Below are positions 38,971-46,980 of a stretch of 64,000 bases of DNA, piece by piece. A model generated the notes under the pieces. That model saw only the letters and a program-made list of their open reading frames with translations, was not told where the DNA came from and ran no database searches. The stretch covers positions 109,250-173,249 of the forward strand of contig JAILWQ010000006.1 in the NCBI GenBank assembly GCA_025698865.1. The letters are read 5' to 3'. Position numbers and translations under genes: made by a program. Origin of the DNA: Erythrobacter sp. (GTDB lineage Bacteria; Pseudomonadota; Alphaproteobacteria; Sphingomonadales; Sphingomonadaceae). Each line of letters begins with the position of its first letter. Position 1 is the stretch's first letter.

Positions 38971-40434
38971 TCAGCGAACGGCGGGGACAAGCGTCCCCTC
39001 CTCGCCGCCGCCGCCAAGCGCCACGAACAGTGTCGCCCGGTTCTGCAACCACGCCCGTTCGGTCGCGAGCAATTGCTGACGCGCGCTGAACAGGTTGCGT
39101 TCGGCGTCGAGCACTTCGAGATAATCGGCAACGCCTTCGCGGTATCGCAGCTGCGCGATCCGCGCGATCCGCTCCTGCGCGGCGACGGCGCGTTGCAGCG
39201 TCTCCACCTGCTCGTAGAGCCACCGGCGTCCCGCCAGCGCGTCGGACACTTCACGGAAAGCCGTCTGCACGGTGCGGTCGTAATTGGCGACCTGCTCGAC
39301 CTCCAGCGCTCGCGCAAGGTCGAGATCGGCCTCGCGCGCGCCCCAGTCGAAGATCGGCAGGGTGAGCGAGGGTCCGAAGCTCCACGCGAAACCGTCCGAC
39401 GAGAAGAGATTGTCGAGACTGTTCGAGGACAGGCCCGCATTCCCCGTGAGCGAGATGGTCGGGAAGAACGCCGCCCGCGCCGCCCCGATATTCGCCCGCG
39501 CGGCGCGCAGCTGTTCTTCGGCGGCGATGATGTCGGGCCGGACGAGCAGCAGGTCCGACGGGAGCCCGGCGGCCAGCCGCCGCGTGTCGCCCTGCTGGGT
39601 CAGCGTGAGGCCTTCCGGCAGGCCCGCAGGCACCACCCCGCCGACAAGGACGGCGAGCTGGTTGCGCAATTGCGCCAGCGCCAGGCGTTCGCTGGCGAGC
39701 TGCTGCTCCGCCTGCGTCAGCAAGGTTTCCGCCTGACGGTAGGGCAGCGCCGAGGTCACGCCATTGTCGAGCCGGAGCCGCGCGATCCGCAGCCCCTCGC
39801 GCCGGCTTTCGGCCGTCGCTTCGGCGAGCGCGATCTGTTCCTCGGTCTCGACGATCTCGAAATAGGTGGTCGAGGTATCGGCGATGAGCGACAGGTAGAA
39901 CGCGCGCTGCGCCGCGACCGTGGCCAGATATTCCGCCCGCGCCGCTTCGCTGAGGCTGGCGATCCGGCCCCAGAAATCGAGCTCGAACGCGCTCACCCCC
40001 ACGCCCACGTCGAAGCGGTTGAACGTGACCGAGGTCGGCGCGCCCGGCACGTCGTTCTGCGCGAAAGCGGGGTTCACGTTGAGCGGCTGACGGGTGCGCG
40101 TTCCGCCTGCATTGGCGACGATCGTGGGCAGGCGGCGGCTGTCCTGGATGCGATAGCGGGCACGCGCCTGCTCGATCCGGGCTGTTGCGGCGAGGAGGTC
40201 GCGATTGTTCTCCAGCGCGCTGGCGATCAGGCCCTGTAGTCGGGCGTCCGGAAACCAGTCGCGATAGGACAACTGCGATGCGATCACCTCGCCATCGGGC
40301 CGGTATTCCGGATCGAACGCGGCCGAGGTCGCGCCTTCGGGGCGGACATGGTCGGGCGCCATGCTGGCACACGCGGCCAGCAGGCTCGACGCCATGGTGA
40401 CGGCCAAAAGGGATTTGGGCGAACGCGCCATCAT
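38971..40434 (-). CDS. RND efflux system outer-membrane lipoprotein (NodT family)
   Basis: A 487-residue TolC-like outer-membrane factor. The lipobox LAAC is at about residue 21, typical of OprM/NodT proteins. Two outer-membrane-efflux repeats follow: the first around WFPDARLQGLIASALENN, the second around RPDIIAAEEQLRAARANIGAARAAFFPTISL. It completes a tripartite drug exporter with the adaptor and pump encoded upstream. The start at 40434 overlaps the pump stop (ATGA). It is the last gene of the operon, ending before the strong terminator of the convergent neighbour. Confidence 0.94.
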   Translation of the reverse strand: MMARSPKSLLAVTMASSLLAACASMAPDHVRPEGATSAAFDPEYRPDGEVIASQLSYRDWFPDARLQGLIASALENNRDLLAATARIEQARARYRIQDSRRLPTIVANAGGTRTRQPLNVNPAFAQNDVPGAPTSVTFNRFDVGVGVSAFELDFWGRIASLSEAARAEYLATVAAQRAFYLSLIADTSTTYFEIVETEEQIALAEATAESRREGLRIARLRLDNGVTSALPYRQAETLLTQAEQQLASERLALAQLRNQLAVLVGGVVPAGLPEGLTLTQQGDTRRLAAGLPSDLLLVRPDIIAAEEQLRAARANIGAARAAFFPTISLTGNAGLSSNSLDNLFSSDGFAWSFGPSLTLPIFDWGAREADLDLARALEVEQVANYDRTVQTAFREVSDALAGRRWLYEQVETLQRAVAAQERIARIAQLRYREGVADYLEVLDAERNLFSARQQLLATERAWLQNRATLFVALGGGGEEGTLVPAVR

Positions 40435-43400
40435 CGGGCACTCCCTTCGGTCGGACTTTCCGGCTCGCCGGTCAGCGGCCCGGTGTGGTGCCGGTCGCCC
40501 TCGTGGCCGCCGGTCGCAACCGGGTTCTTGCGGCTGATATTGCGGCGAACGAGGAGGTAGAGCATCGGGATCAGGAAGATGCCGAACACGGTCGCCGCGA
40601 TCATGCCGCCGGCAACGCCCGTGCCGACCGCGATGCGGCTGGCCGCACCCGCGCCGCTCGCGAGCACCAGCGGGACCATGCCCATGGTGAAGGCGAGCGA
40701 GGTCATGATGATCGGTCGCAGGCGCAGGCGCGCCGCGGCCTTGACCGCATCGATCCGCCTCAGTCCACGTTCCTCTTCCTCGATCGCGAACTCGACGATC
40801 AGGATCGCGTTCTTGGCGGCAAGGCCGATGATCGTGATGAGGCCGACATTGAAATAGACGTCCGCCGACAAGCCCCGCAGCATCGAGAACAGCACCGCGC
40901 CGAGCACGCCCATCGGCACGATCAGCAGCACTGCGAGCGGCACCGCCCAGCTCTCGTATAGCGCGGCGAGCACCAGGAACACGACGACCACCGAGAGGCC
41001 GAGCAGGAGGCCGATCTGGCCGCCCGCCTGCTTTTCCTCGTAGGAAATGCCGGTCCATTCATAGCCGATCCCGGCGGGAAGCTGGCTCGCCAGCTGCTCC
41101 ATCTCGGCCAGCGCCGCGCCGGAGGATTCCCCGGGAGCGGCCATGCCCGACAGGGTCATCGCCGGATAGCCGTTGTACCGCGCGAGGCTGGCCGGAGCGG
41201 CCGACCATTCGGCCGTGGCGAAGGCGCTGAACGGCACTGGCTCGCCCTGCGCATTGGCGATGCGGAGCGCCAGCACGTCGTCCGGCGTCATGCGATAGGG
41301 CGCATCGGCCTGGACCAGCACCTGAAGCACGCGTCCGTCGCGGTTGAAGTCGTTGGCATAGGCCGAACCGAAGGCGATCGAGAGCGAGGCGTTCACATCG
41401 GCGAGCGACAGGCCAAGCGCGCGCGCCTGGACCCGGTCGATGTCGATTGCGACTTCGGGGCTCGGCCCCTGATCCTCGGGCCGCAGGTTCGCGATGAGCG
41501 GGCTCTGCGACGCCATGCCGAGCAGCTGGTCGCGCGCGGCGGTCAGCGCCTCGCGGCCGAGGCCGGCACGGTCCTGAAGCTTGAGAGTGAAACCGCTCGC
41601 CTGCCCCAGCGACTGGATCGCGGGCGGCTGGATGACGAAGGCGATCGCGCCCTCGACCTGACTGAACACACCCATCGCCTGTCCGAGGATCTGGTCGGCG
41701 GCACTGCCATCGGCGGTGCGCTCTCCCCACGGCTTGAACGAGGCGAACATCAGCGCGTTGTTCTGGCCCTGACCGAAGAAGCTGAAGCCGCGCACGACGA
41801 CGAGATTTTCGACCTCCTCGCGGTCCAGCCACCAGTCGGTGATGGGTTTCAGCGCCTCGTCGGTGCGCTCCTGCGAGGCGCCCGGGGGGGCCTGCACCGC
41901 GGTGATCAGGAAGCCCTGATCTTCGGTCGGGAGGAAGGCGGAGGGAAGGCGCGCGAACAGCAGAACCGTCACGAGGCCGAGCGCGAGGAACACCGCGAAG
42001 CCGCGCCATGGACGCGACAATATGCTGTCGTTCGCGCGGCCGTATTTCTCCTGCATCCGGGCGAACCAGCGATTGAACCGTGCGAAGAAGCGGGCGGAAA
42101 GGTTGCGCACCTTTGCCCACCGCCCGCGCCAGCCGGGCTGGTCTTCGGCTTCGCGGTCGACCTCGAACTCGCCGCCTTCGCCATGCCCTTCGGCGATCGG
42201 CTTGAGGAACGTGGCGCACAGCGCCGGCGTCAACGACAGCGCCAGGAACGCCGAGAAGAAGATCGCGATCGCCAGCGTTACCGAGAACTGGCGATAGATT
42301 CCGCCCGTCGATCCGGGAAAGAAGGCCATTGGCACGAACACCGCGATAAGCACGAGCGTGATGCCGACGATCGCGCCGGTGATCTGGCCCATCGCCTTGC
42401 GCGTCGCCTCGAGCGGGGGCAGGCCTTCCTCGCGCATGATGCGCTCGACATTCTCGATCACGACGATCGCGTCGTCGACCAGGATGCCGATCGCAAGCAC
42501 CATGCCGAACAGCGACAGCACGTTGATCGAGAACCCGAACAGCCACAGGCCGAGACATGCGCCGGCCAGTGCGATCGGCACGACCAGCGTCGGGATCAGA
42601 GTCGCGCGCCAGTTCTGCAGGAACAGGAACATGACGAGGAACACGAGCACCATCGCCTCGACGAGGGTCTTGACCACTTCCTCCACCGAAGCCTCGACGA
42701 AGGGCGTGGTGTCGTAGGGGATCGACCAGGAAACGTCTTCGGGCAGGCCCTGAGCGAGTTCCGCCATGCGCTCCTTGACGCCCTCCGCCGCCGCCAGAGC
42801 GTTCGCGCCGGTGGCGAGCTGGACGGCCATGCCCGCCATGGGCTGTCCGTTGAGCGTGGTCGAGGTGGCGTAGCTCTGCGCGCCGATCTCGACCCGGGCG
42901 ACCTCGCCCAGCCGCACGACGGCCGCGCCGCTGTCGGCCCGCAGGATGATGTTCTCGAATTCGCGGACCGTGGAGAACCGCCCCTCGGTCGTGATGGTGG
43001 CGGTGATCTGCTGCCCATCGGCTAGCGGCTGCGCGCCGATGGCCCCGCCCGCGGTCTGCGCGTTCTGTTCGCGGATCTCGGCCAGCACGGCGCTGGGCGA
43101 AAGATTGTAGGAGGCGAGCGCCTCGGGATCGAGCCAGATGCGCATCGCATATTGCGATCCGAACAGGGTGATGTCGCCCACCCCGTTCACGCGGCGCAGT
43201 TCGTCCACCACCTGGTTGGACGCGATATTGCCGAGATCGGTGGTGCTGAGAGCCCCGCTCTCGGAGGTGAGCGCGACGATCATCAGGAAGCCGGCATTGG
43301 CCTGGCGGACGGTGATGCCCTGTCGGCGGACCTCCTCGGGAAGCCGCGCCTCGACCGTGCTGAGCCGGTTCTGGACTTCGGTCTGGGCGATGTCGATGTC

Positions 43401-43694
43401 GGTGCCCGCCTCGAAGGTGAGCGTGATCGTGGCGGTCCCGTTCGAGGCGCTGGTCGAGGCCATGTAAAGAAAGCCCTCGACCCCGTTCAGCTGCTGCTCG
43501 ATCACCTGGGTGACGTTCTGCTCCAGCGTCTCGGCATCGGCGCCGGGATAGACGACGTTGATCGCCAGCGATGGCGGCGCGACCTCGGGATATTGCTCGA
43601 TCGGCAGGGCGCGCAGGGCGATGAAGCCGGCGAGCAGGATGCCGAGCGAGACGACCCATGCGAAGATGGGCCTGTCGATGAAGAAACGTGCCAC
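40431..43694 (-). CDS. Multidrug efflux RND transporter permease (HAE1/AcrB family)
   Basis: A 1087-residue inner-membrane pump with 12 expected helices and two large periplasmic loops. The proton-relay pair DD is in GMVLAIGILVDDAIVVIEN (~400-418), and the relay lysine is in IGLAAKNAILIVEFA (~residue 960). The start MARFFIDRPIFAWVVS is typical. It uses the proton gradient to export hydrophobic drugs, detergents or solvents from the periplasm. A longer charged insert (~500-530, EGGEFEVDREAEDQ) lies in the cytoplasmic loop. It is placed three bases after the adaptor gene. Confidence 0.96.
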   Translation of the reverse strand: MARFFIDRPIFAWVVSLGILLAGFIALRALPIEQYPEVAPPSLAINVVYPGADAETLEQNVTQVIEQQLNGVEGFLYMASTSASNGTATITLTFEAGTDIDIAQTEVQNRLSTVEARLPEEVRRQGITVRQANAGFLMIVALTSESGALSTTDLGNIASNQVVDELRRVNGVGDITLFGSQYAMRIWLDPEALASYNLSPSAVLAEIREQNAQTAGGAIGAQPLADGQQITATITTEGRFSTVREFENIILRADSGAAVVRLGEVARVEIGAQSYATSTTLNGQPMAGMAVQLATGANALAAAEGVKERMAELAQGLPEDVSWSIPYDTTPFVEASVEEVVKTLVEAMVLVFLVMFLFLQNWRATLIPTLVVPIALAGACLGLWLFGFSINVLSLFGMVLAIGILVDDAIVVIENVERIMREEGLPPLEATRKAMGQITGAIVGITLVLIAVFVPMAFFPGSTGGIYRQFSVTLAIAIFFSAFLALSLTPALCATFLKPIAEGHGEGGEFEVDREAEDQPGWRGRWAKVRNLSARFFARFNRWFARMQEKYGRANDSILSRPWRGFAVFLALGLVTVLLFARLPSAFLPTEDQGFLITAVQAPPGASQERTDEALKPITDWWLDREEVENLVVVRGFSFFGQGQNNALMFASFKPWGERTADGSAADQILGQAMGVFSQVEGAIAFVIQPPAIQSLGQASGFTLKLQDRAGLGREALTAARDQLLGMASQSPLIANLRPEDQGPSPEVAIDIDRVQARALGLSLADVNASLSIAFGSAYANDFNRDGRVLQVLVQADAPYRMTPDDVLALRIANAQGEPVPFSAFATAEWSAAPASLARYNGYPAMTLSGMAAPGESSGAALAEMEQLASQLPAGIGYEWTGISYEEKQAGGQIGLLLGLSVVVVFLVLAALYESWAVPLAVLLIVPMGVLGAVLFSMLRGLSADVYFNVGLITIIGLAAKNAILIVEFAIEEEERGLRRIDAVKAAARLRLRPIIMTSLAFTMGMVPLVLASGAGAASRIAVGTGVAGGMIAATVFGIFLIPMLYLLVRRNISRKNPVATGGHEGDRHHTGPLTGEPESPTEGSAR

Positions 43695-43697
43695 GAC

Positions 43698-44888
43698 TCA
43701 GTTGGCCTCGCGCCGGGTTGCTGGGTTTGCGGCGGCGGGCTGATTGCCGGTCCGCTGCGCGGCGGGGCGGCGGCCGGTCGGCGTCGTCACGACCTGCACC
43801 GGCGCGCCGGGGCGGATCTTCTGGAGATTGCTGACGATCACCTTGTCGCCGGGATTGAGCCCGCTCTCGATGATCCAGTTCCCGTCGACCATGGCGCCCA
43901 GTTCCACCTGGCGCATCGCCGCCTTGCCCTCGCGATCGACGATGAAAACGGAGCCGCCCTGTTCGGTGAGCGAGACCGCACGCTGCGGAACGCTCAGGCC
44001 GTTCTGGACCTGACCTGCGAAAATGCGCGCGCGAACGAACTCGCCGGGCAACAGGAGCTGATCGGGGTTGGGGAATTCGGCGCGCAGTTCGACCGTTCCG
44101 GTCTGCTGGTCGACCGAGAAGGCGAGGAAGTCGATATAGCCGGGGATCGGATATTCGGTCCCGTCGCTGAAGGTCAGCCGGACCTCCACCCGGTCGTTCT
44201 CGTCGAGGTCGATATTGCCCGCGGCGACCGCGCGGCGGAGCTTCAGCACCTCGCTCGCGGCCTGGGAGAAGCTGACATAGACCGGCGAGATCTGTTCGAT
44301 CCGGGTCATCAGCGTGCCTTCCGCCTGACTGACCAGCGCACCTTCGGTGATCAGGCCGCGGCCCACGCGGCCGGCGATCGGCGCGCGAACGGTTGTGTAG
44401 CCGAGCTGGAGCGAGGACGCATCGAGCTGGGCGCGGATCTGCGCGACATTCGCCTCCGCCTCGCGCGAGGCGGCGAGCGCGGCATCGTATTCCTGGCCGC
44501 TGATCGCATTCTCTTCAACCAGCGGGCGATAGCGTTCGACCACCGCGCGAGCATTCGCCGCCGTGGCGCGAGCCCGGGCCAGCGCGGCCTGGTTCTGCGC
44601 GTTGCTGGCCCGCAGTTCACGCGGATCGATGCGGAACAGGGGCTGGCCGGCGCGCACGTCCGTTCCTTCCTCGAACAGCCTTTCCTGCACGATGCCGGTC
44701 ACCCGCGCGCGCACCTCCGCCGTGCGCACCGCCTGCACGCGTCCGGGAAGCTCGACCACGTTGGGCACCGCCTGCTGCGCCACCGTCACGATTCGCACGG
44801 GGGTCGCGGGCGGCTCGGGCGGCGCCTCGGGGCCGGAACATGAGATAAGAAGCAGGCAGGCGGCGATGCCGGCGGGAAGGCGCATCAT
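43698..44888 (-). CDS. RND efflux system periplasmic adaptor (membrane-fusion) lipoprotein
   Basis: A 396-residue AcrA-type adaptor. The lipobox LISC places the modified Cys near residue 18. The lipoyl and hairpin region includes ELPGRVQAVRTAEVRARVTGIVQ (~41-63), with a coiled-coil at ~95-160. LGYTTVRAPIAGRVGRGL and the beta-barrel/membrane-proximal domains follow. It couples pump and outer-membrane factor. As the first gene of the operon, it starts 110 bases from the regulator gene, with a palindromic operator between them. Confidence 0.95.
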   Translation of the reverse strand: MMRLPAGIAACLLLISCSGPEAPPEPPATPVRIVTVAQQAVPNVVELPGRVQAVRTAEVRARVTGIVQERLFEEGTDVRAGQPLFRIDPRELRASNAQNQAALARARATAANARAVVERYRPLVEENAISGQEYDAALAASREAEANVAQIRAQLDASSLQLGYTTVRAPIAGRVGRGLITEGALVSQAEGTLMTRIEQISPVYVSFSQAASEVLKLRRAVAAGNIDLDENDRVEVRLTFSDGTEYPIPGYIDFLAFSVDQQTGTVELRAEFPNPDQLLLPGEFVRARIFAGQVQNGLSVPQRAVSLTEQGGSVFIVDREGKAAMRQVELGAMVDGNWIIESGLNPGDKVIVSNLQKIRPGAPVQVVTTPTGRRPAAQRTGNQPAAANPATRREAN

Positions 44889-44941
44889 GGGACGAAGGGC
44901 TTTCGGTCAGTTTCGATTCAGCGGCATTGTGCAACTGCGAA

Positions 44942-44961
44942 GGTGTAATAGTAATTACACC
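44942..44961. promoter_or_regulatory. Palindromic operator between efflux operon and TetR-type gene
   Basis: A perfect inverted repeat, GGTGTAAT and ATTACACC, has arms of eight bases and a four-base spacer. It lies between the divergent starts of the adaptor gene (44888) and the regulator (44999), the position expected for a TetR-family operator controlling both transcripts. The symmetry and spacing fit TetR/AcrR-type dimers. Confidence 0.75.
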
Positions 44962-44998
44962 CTTGCCCCGCAACCCGCTTTCATGGAGTTTACGGCAG

Positions 44999-45652
44999 AT
45001 GATTGATGCCGCGGAATGTTGTCGCCTCGACCGGCGCAGACGAGCGATCGTCGACGCCGCGCGCGCGCTTTTCGCAGAGCAGGGCTTCGACAACACGACA
45101 CTCGGCGCGATCGTCGCCCGCTCCGGTGGATCGCTGGCAACGATCTAAAAGCTTTTCGGCAACAAGGAAGGCCTGCTGGAAGCGGTGATCTTCGATAGCC
45201 CGAATTCCGGGGAGGCAATCATCGTCAGTGCCGAAGCGGCCGGCGGCTCCCCGGCGGACATCCTCTACCGCATCGGCGCGGGCCTGCAGTGCCATCTCCT
45301 CGACGCGGAAAGCATCTCGCTGGTGCGGATCGTCGTCGCGCGGAGCATGGCCGACCGCGATTTCGCCGAGCTGTTCTTCGAACGCACCGTGTCGCGCACC
45401 CGCGCGGCCCTCCAGCGCCTCTTCGCCCGGTGGCGCGCGCAGGGAATAGCGATGAACCGTTCGCCGGAATTCCTCGCCGAACTGTTCCTCGACCTCTTCG
45501 TCAGCGACATGCATGTCGAGGCAATCGGACATGGCATCGGTGCGGAACGGTCGCCCGCAAGGTTGCGCGCGCGCACCGATTTCTTCCTGTGCGGAGCGGG
45601 GCTGTCGGACGAGCGGACGTCCGTCTCGCGGGAGTTCTGCGAAAGCGAATGA
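44999..45652 (+). pseudogene. TetR/AcrR-family regulator of the efflux operon, interrupted by an in-frame stop
   Basis: The N-terminal helix-turn-helix (RRRAIVDAARALFAEQGFDNTTLGAIVARSGGSLATI) runs normally to codon 49, where TAA (45146-45148) replaces the codon normally encoding the Tyr of the ATIYKLFGNKE motif. The frame continues unbroken as KLFGNKEGLLEAVIF and a TetR C-terminal domain to 45652. One base change (TAC to TAA) explains it. Without readthrough, the product would be a 49-residue fragment lacking the end of the HTH and the dimerisation domain, so repression of the efflux operon is likely lost. A sequencing error cannot be excluded. The palindromic operator lies just upstream. Confidence 0.85.
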
Positions 45653-45697
45653 CAGGACGTTACGGCGGAGCCCCGACGGGAAACCGCCCTTTCGCGA

Positions 45698-46357
45698 CTA
45701 TCTGCTGCAGTCGCTCTTGGCCTCGTAACCGGGCGTTACCAGAACCGAGCGGTAGCTCGATGTGCGCCCGCGATACGCCCCCGTTTTCGTCACGGTCACG
45801 GGCAGGTCGAGCCACTGGAGCACGGTCCCGCCGATCAGCGGTTCGTAGGCGTAACTGACCTGCGCGTGATAGATCACCTCGTTCGGGGACAGACGCCGCT
45901 GCGAGGGAAGGACGACGTTTTCGTGATCCGACCAGCAGCCGAGCATCGGCCGCGCCGAGGTCAGCCCCCCGTCGAACCGTTGCCAGACGAAATCCTGCCG
46001 CTCGCTGGTCCCGTCGTTGTTGGCATCGGTTCCGATGACGCTCGACAGGACGACGCGCCCCCGCCCCTTCATGTCCAGCGGTTGCGCGCTGACATTCATG
46101 GCCTCCAGGATATCGTAAATCTGGAGTTCGCTGAGCTGGTTGCCGCCGACCCCGTTCTGCGAAATCAGGTCCGCGCTGAGATTGGCTAGGCGCTGCACCT
46201 TCATGTTGGTCAGGGTGAGATTGGCAAGCTCCAGACCGCCCAGCACCACCATCAGGAATATCGGCAGCAGCAGCGCGAACTCCATGAAGGCGATCCCGTC
46301 CTCCCCGAGTTCAACGAGGCGCCTCGCCGGATTTCCCATGACCCTGCGCGAGCTCAT
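45698..46357 (-). CDS. TadE-like pseudopilin-type protein
   Basis: A 219-residue protein with the TadE signature: a positively charged start, then GIAFMEFALLLPIFLMVVLGGLELANL (~residues 21-47), with the conserved Glu at +5 of the processing site. It is thought to be cleaved by the prepilin peptidase and to act as a minor pilin-like component of tight-adherence pili. The periplasmic remainder is unclassified. Its ATG overlaps the stop of the next TadE-like gene (ATGA), so the three pilus genes form one transcript. Confidence 0.88.
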   Translation of the reverse strand: MSSRRVMGNPARRLVELGEDGIAFMEFALLLPIFLMVVLGGLELANLTLTNMKVQRLANLSADLISQNGVGGNQLSELQIYDILEAMNVSAQPLDMKGRGRVVLSSVIGTDANNDGTSERQDFVWQRFDGGLTSARPMLGCWSDHENVVLPSQRRLSPNEVIYHAQVSYAYEPLIGGTVLQWLDLPVTVTKTGAYRGRTSSYRSVLVTPGYEAKSDCSR

Positions 46358-46980
46358 CGGGTGCGCCTCGACGTCTTGACCGGCTCGTTGCGCAGGACGA
46401 TTTCCGACTGGAGGACGATGCCGTCCGACATGCCCCAGTCCCGCGCCAGAAAACCGAACAGCAGTTGGACCGGAAGTCGGACCTGATAGGAGACGACATC
46501 ACCCGCGCCGCCCAACTTGCCCTCGCGCTGGACGGCGAGATCGAACCGGCCGTTGCGATTGCGATCGTCGAACGGCTCGCCGCCGAAGGTGCCGTTGGGG
46601 CCGTCATACTGGCCGTTGCCGTTGAGGTCGGAGAAGCTCTCGGGATAGCTTTCGCCGAAGGAGCGATAGACCTTGGTCTCGACCTGAACCGCATCGTCCG
46701 CAATTCCGCCGAGGGGCCGGATGCCGTCGGTGATCATCTTGCGAAGCGCGCGGTCGCGGTCGTCTTCGGAAACCTCGAGATCGACGAGGATCGCGCGCGC
46801 GGCGCTCGATGTCGTGGTCTCGAGCGTCGATTTGATCAGGGCCAGCCGGCCGAGCTCGATCCCGCCTGCGATCAGGAGAATCAGCACAGGGGCCAGCAGG
46901 GCGAATTCGACCAGCGTCGTGCCGCGATCCTCCCGGATCAGGCGCAGGCGCGAGAGGAACGGGCGAGCCGGCACGCGCAT
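46354..46980 (-). CDS. TadE/TadG-like pseudopilin-type protein
   Basis: A 208-residue protein that starts MRVPARPFLSRL, then GTTLVEFALLAPVLILLIAGGIELGRLAL (~16-44), the prepilin-like segment with Glu. An Asn/Gly/Asp-rich stretch (SDLNGNGQYDGPNGT, DDRNRNGRFD) resembles a calcium-binding-like loop. It is coupled on both sides: its start overlaps the stop of the VWA TadG gene, and its own stop overlaps the next TadE start. An in-frame extension upstream has no TadE similarity. Confidence 0.87.
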   Translation of the reverse strand: MRVPARPFLSRLRLIREDRGTTLVEFALLAPVLILLIAGGIELGRLALIKSTLETTTSSAARAILVDLEVSEDDRDRALRKMITDGIRPLGGIADDAVQVETKVYRSFGESYPESFSDLNGNGQYDGPNGTFGGEPFDDRNRNGRFDLAVQREGKLGGAGDVVSYQVRLPVQLLFGFLARDWGMSDGIVLQSEIVLRNEPVKTSRRTR

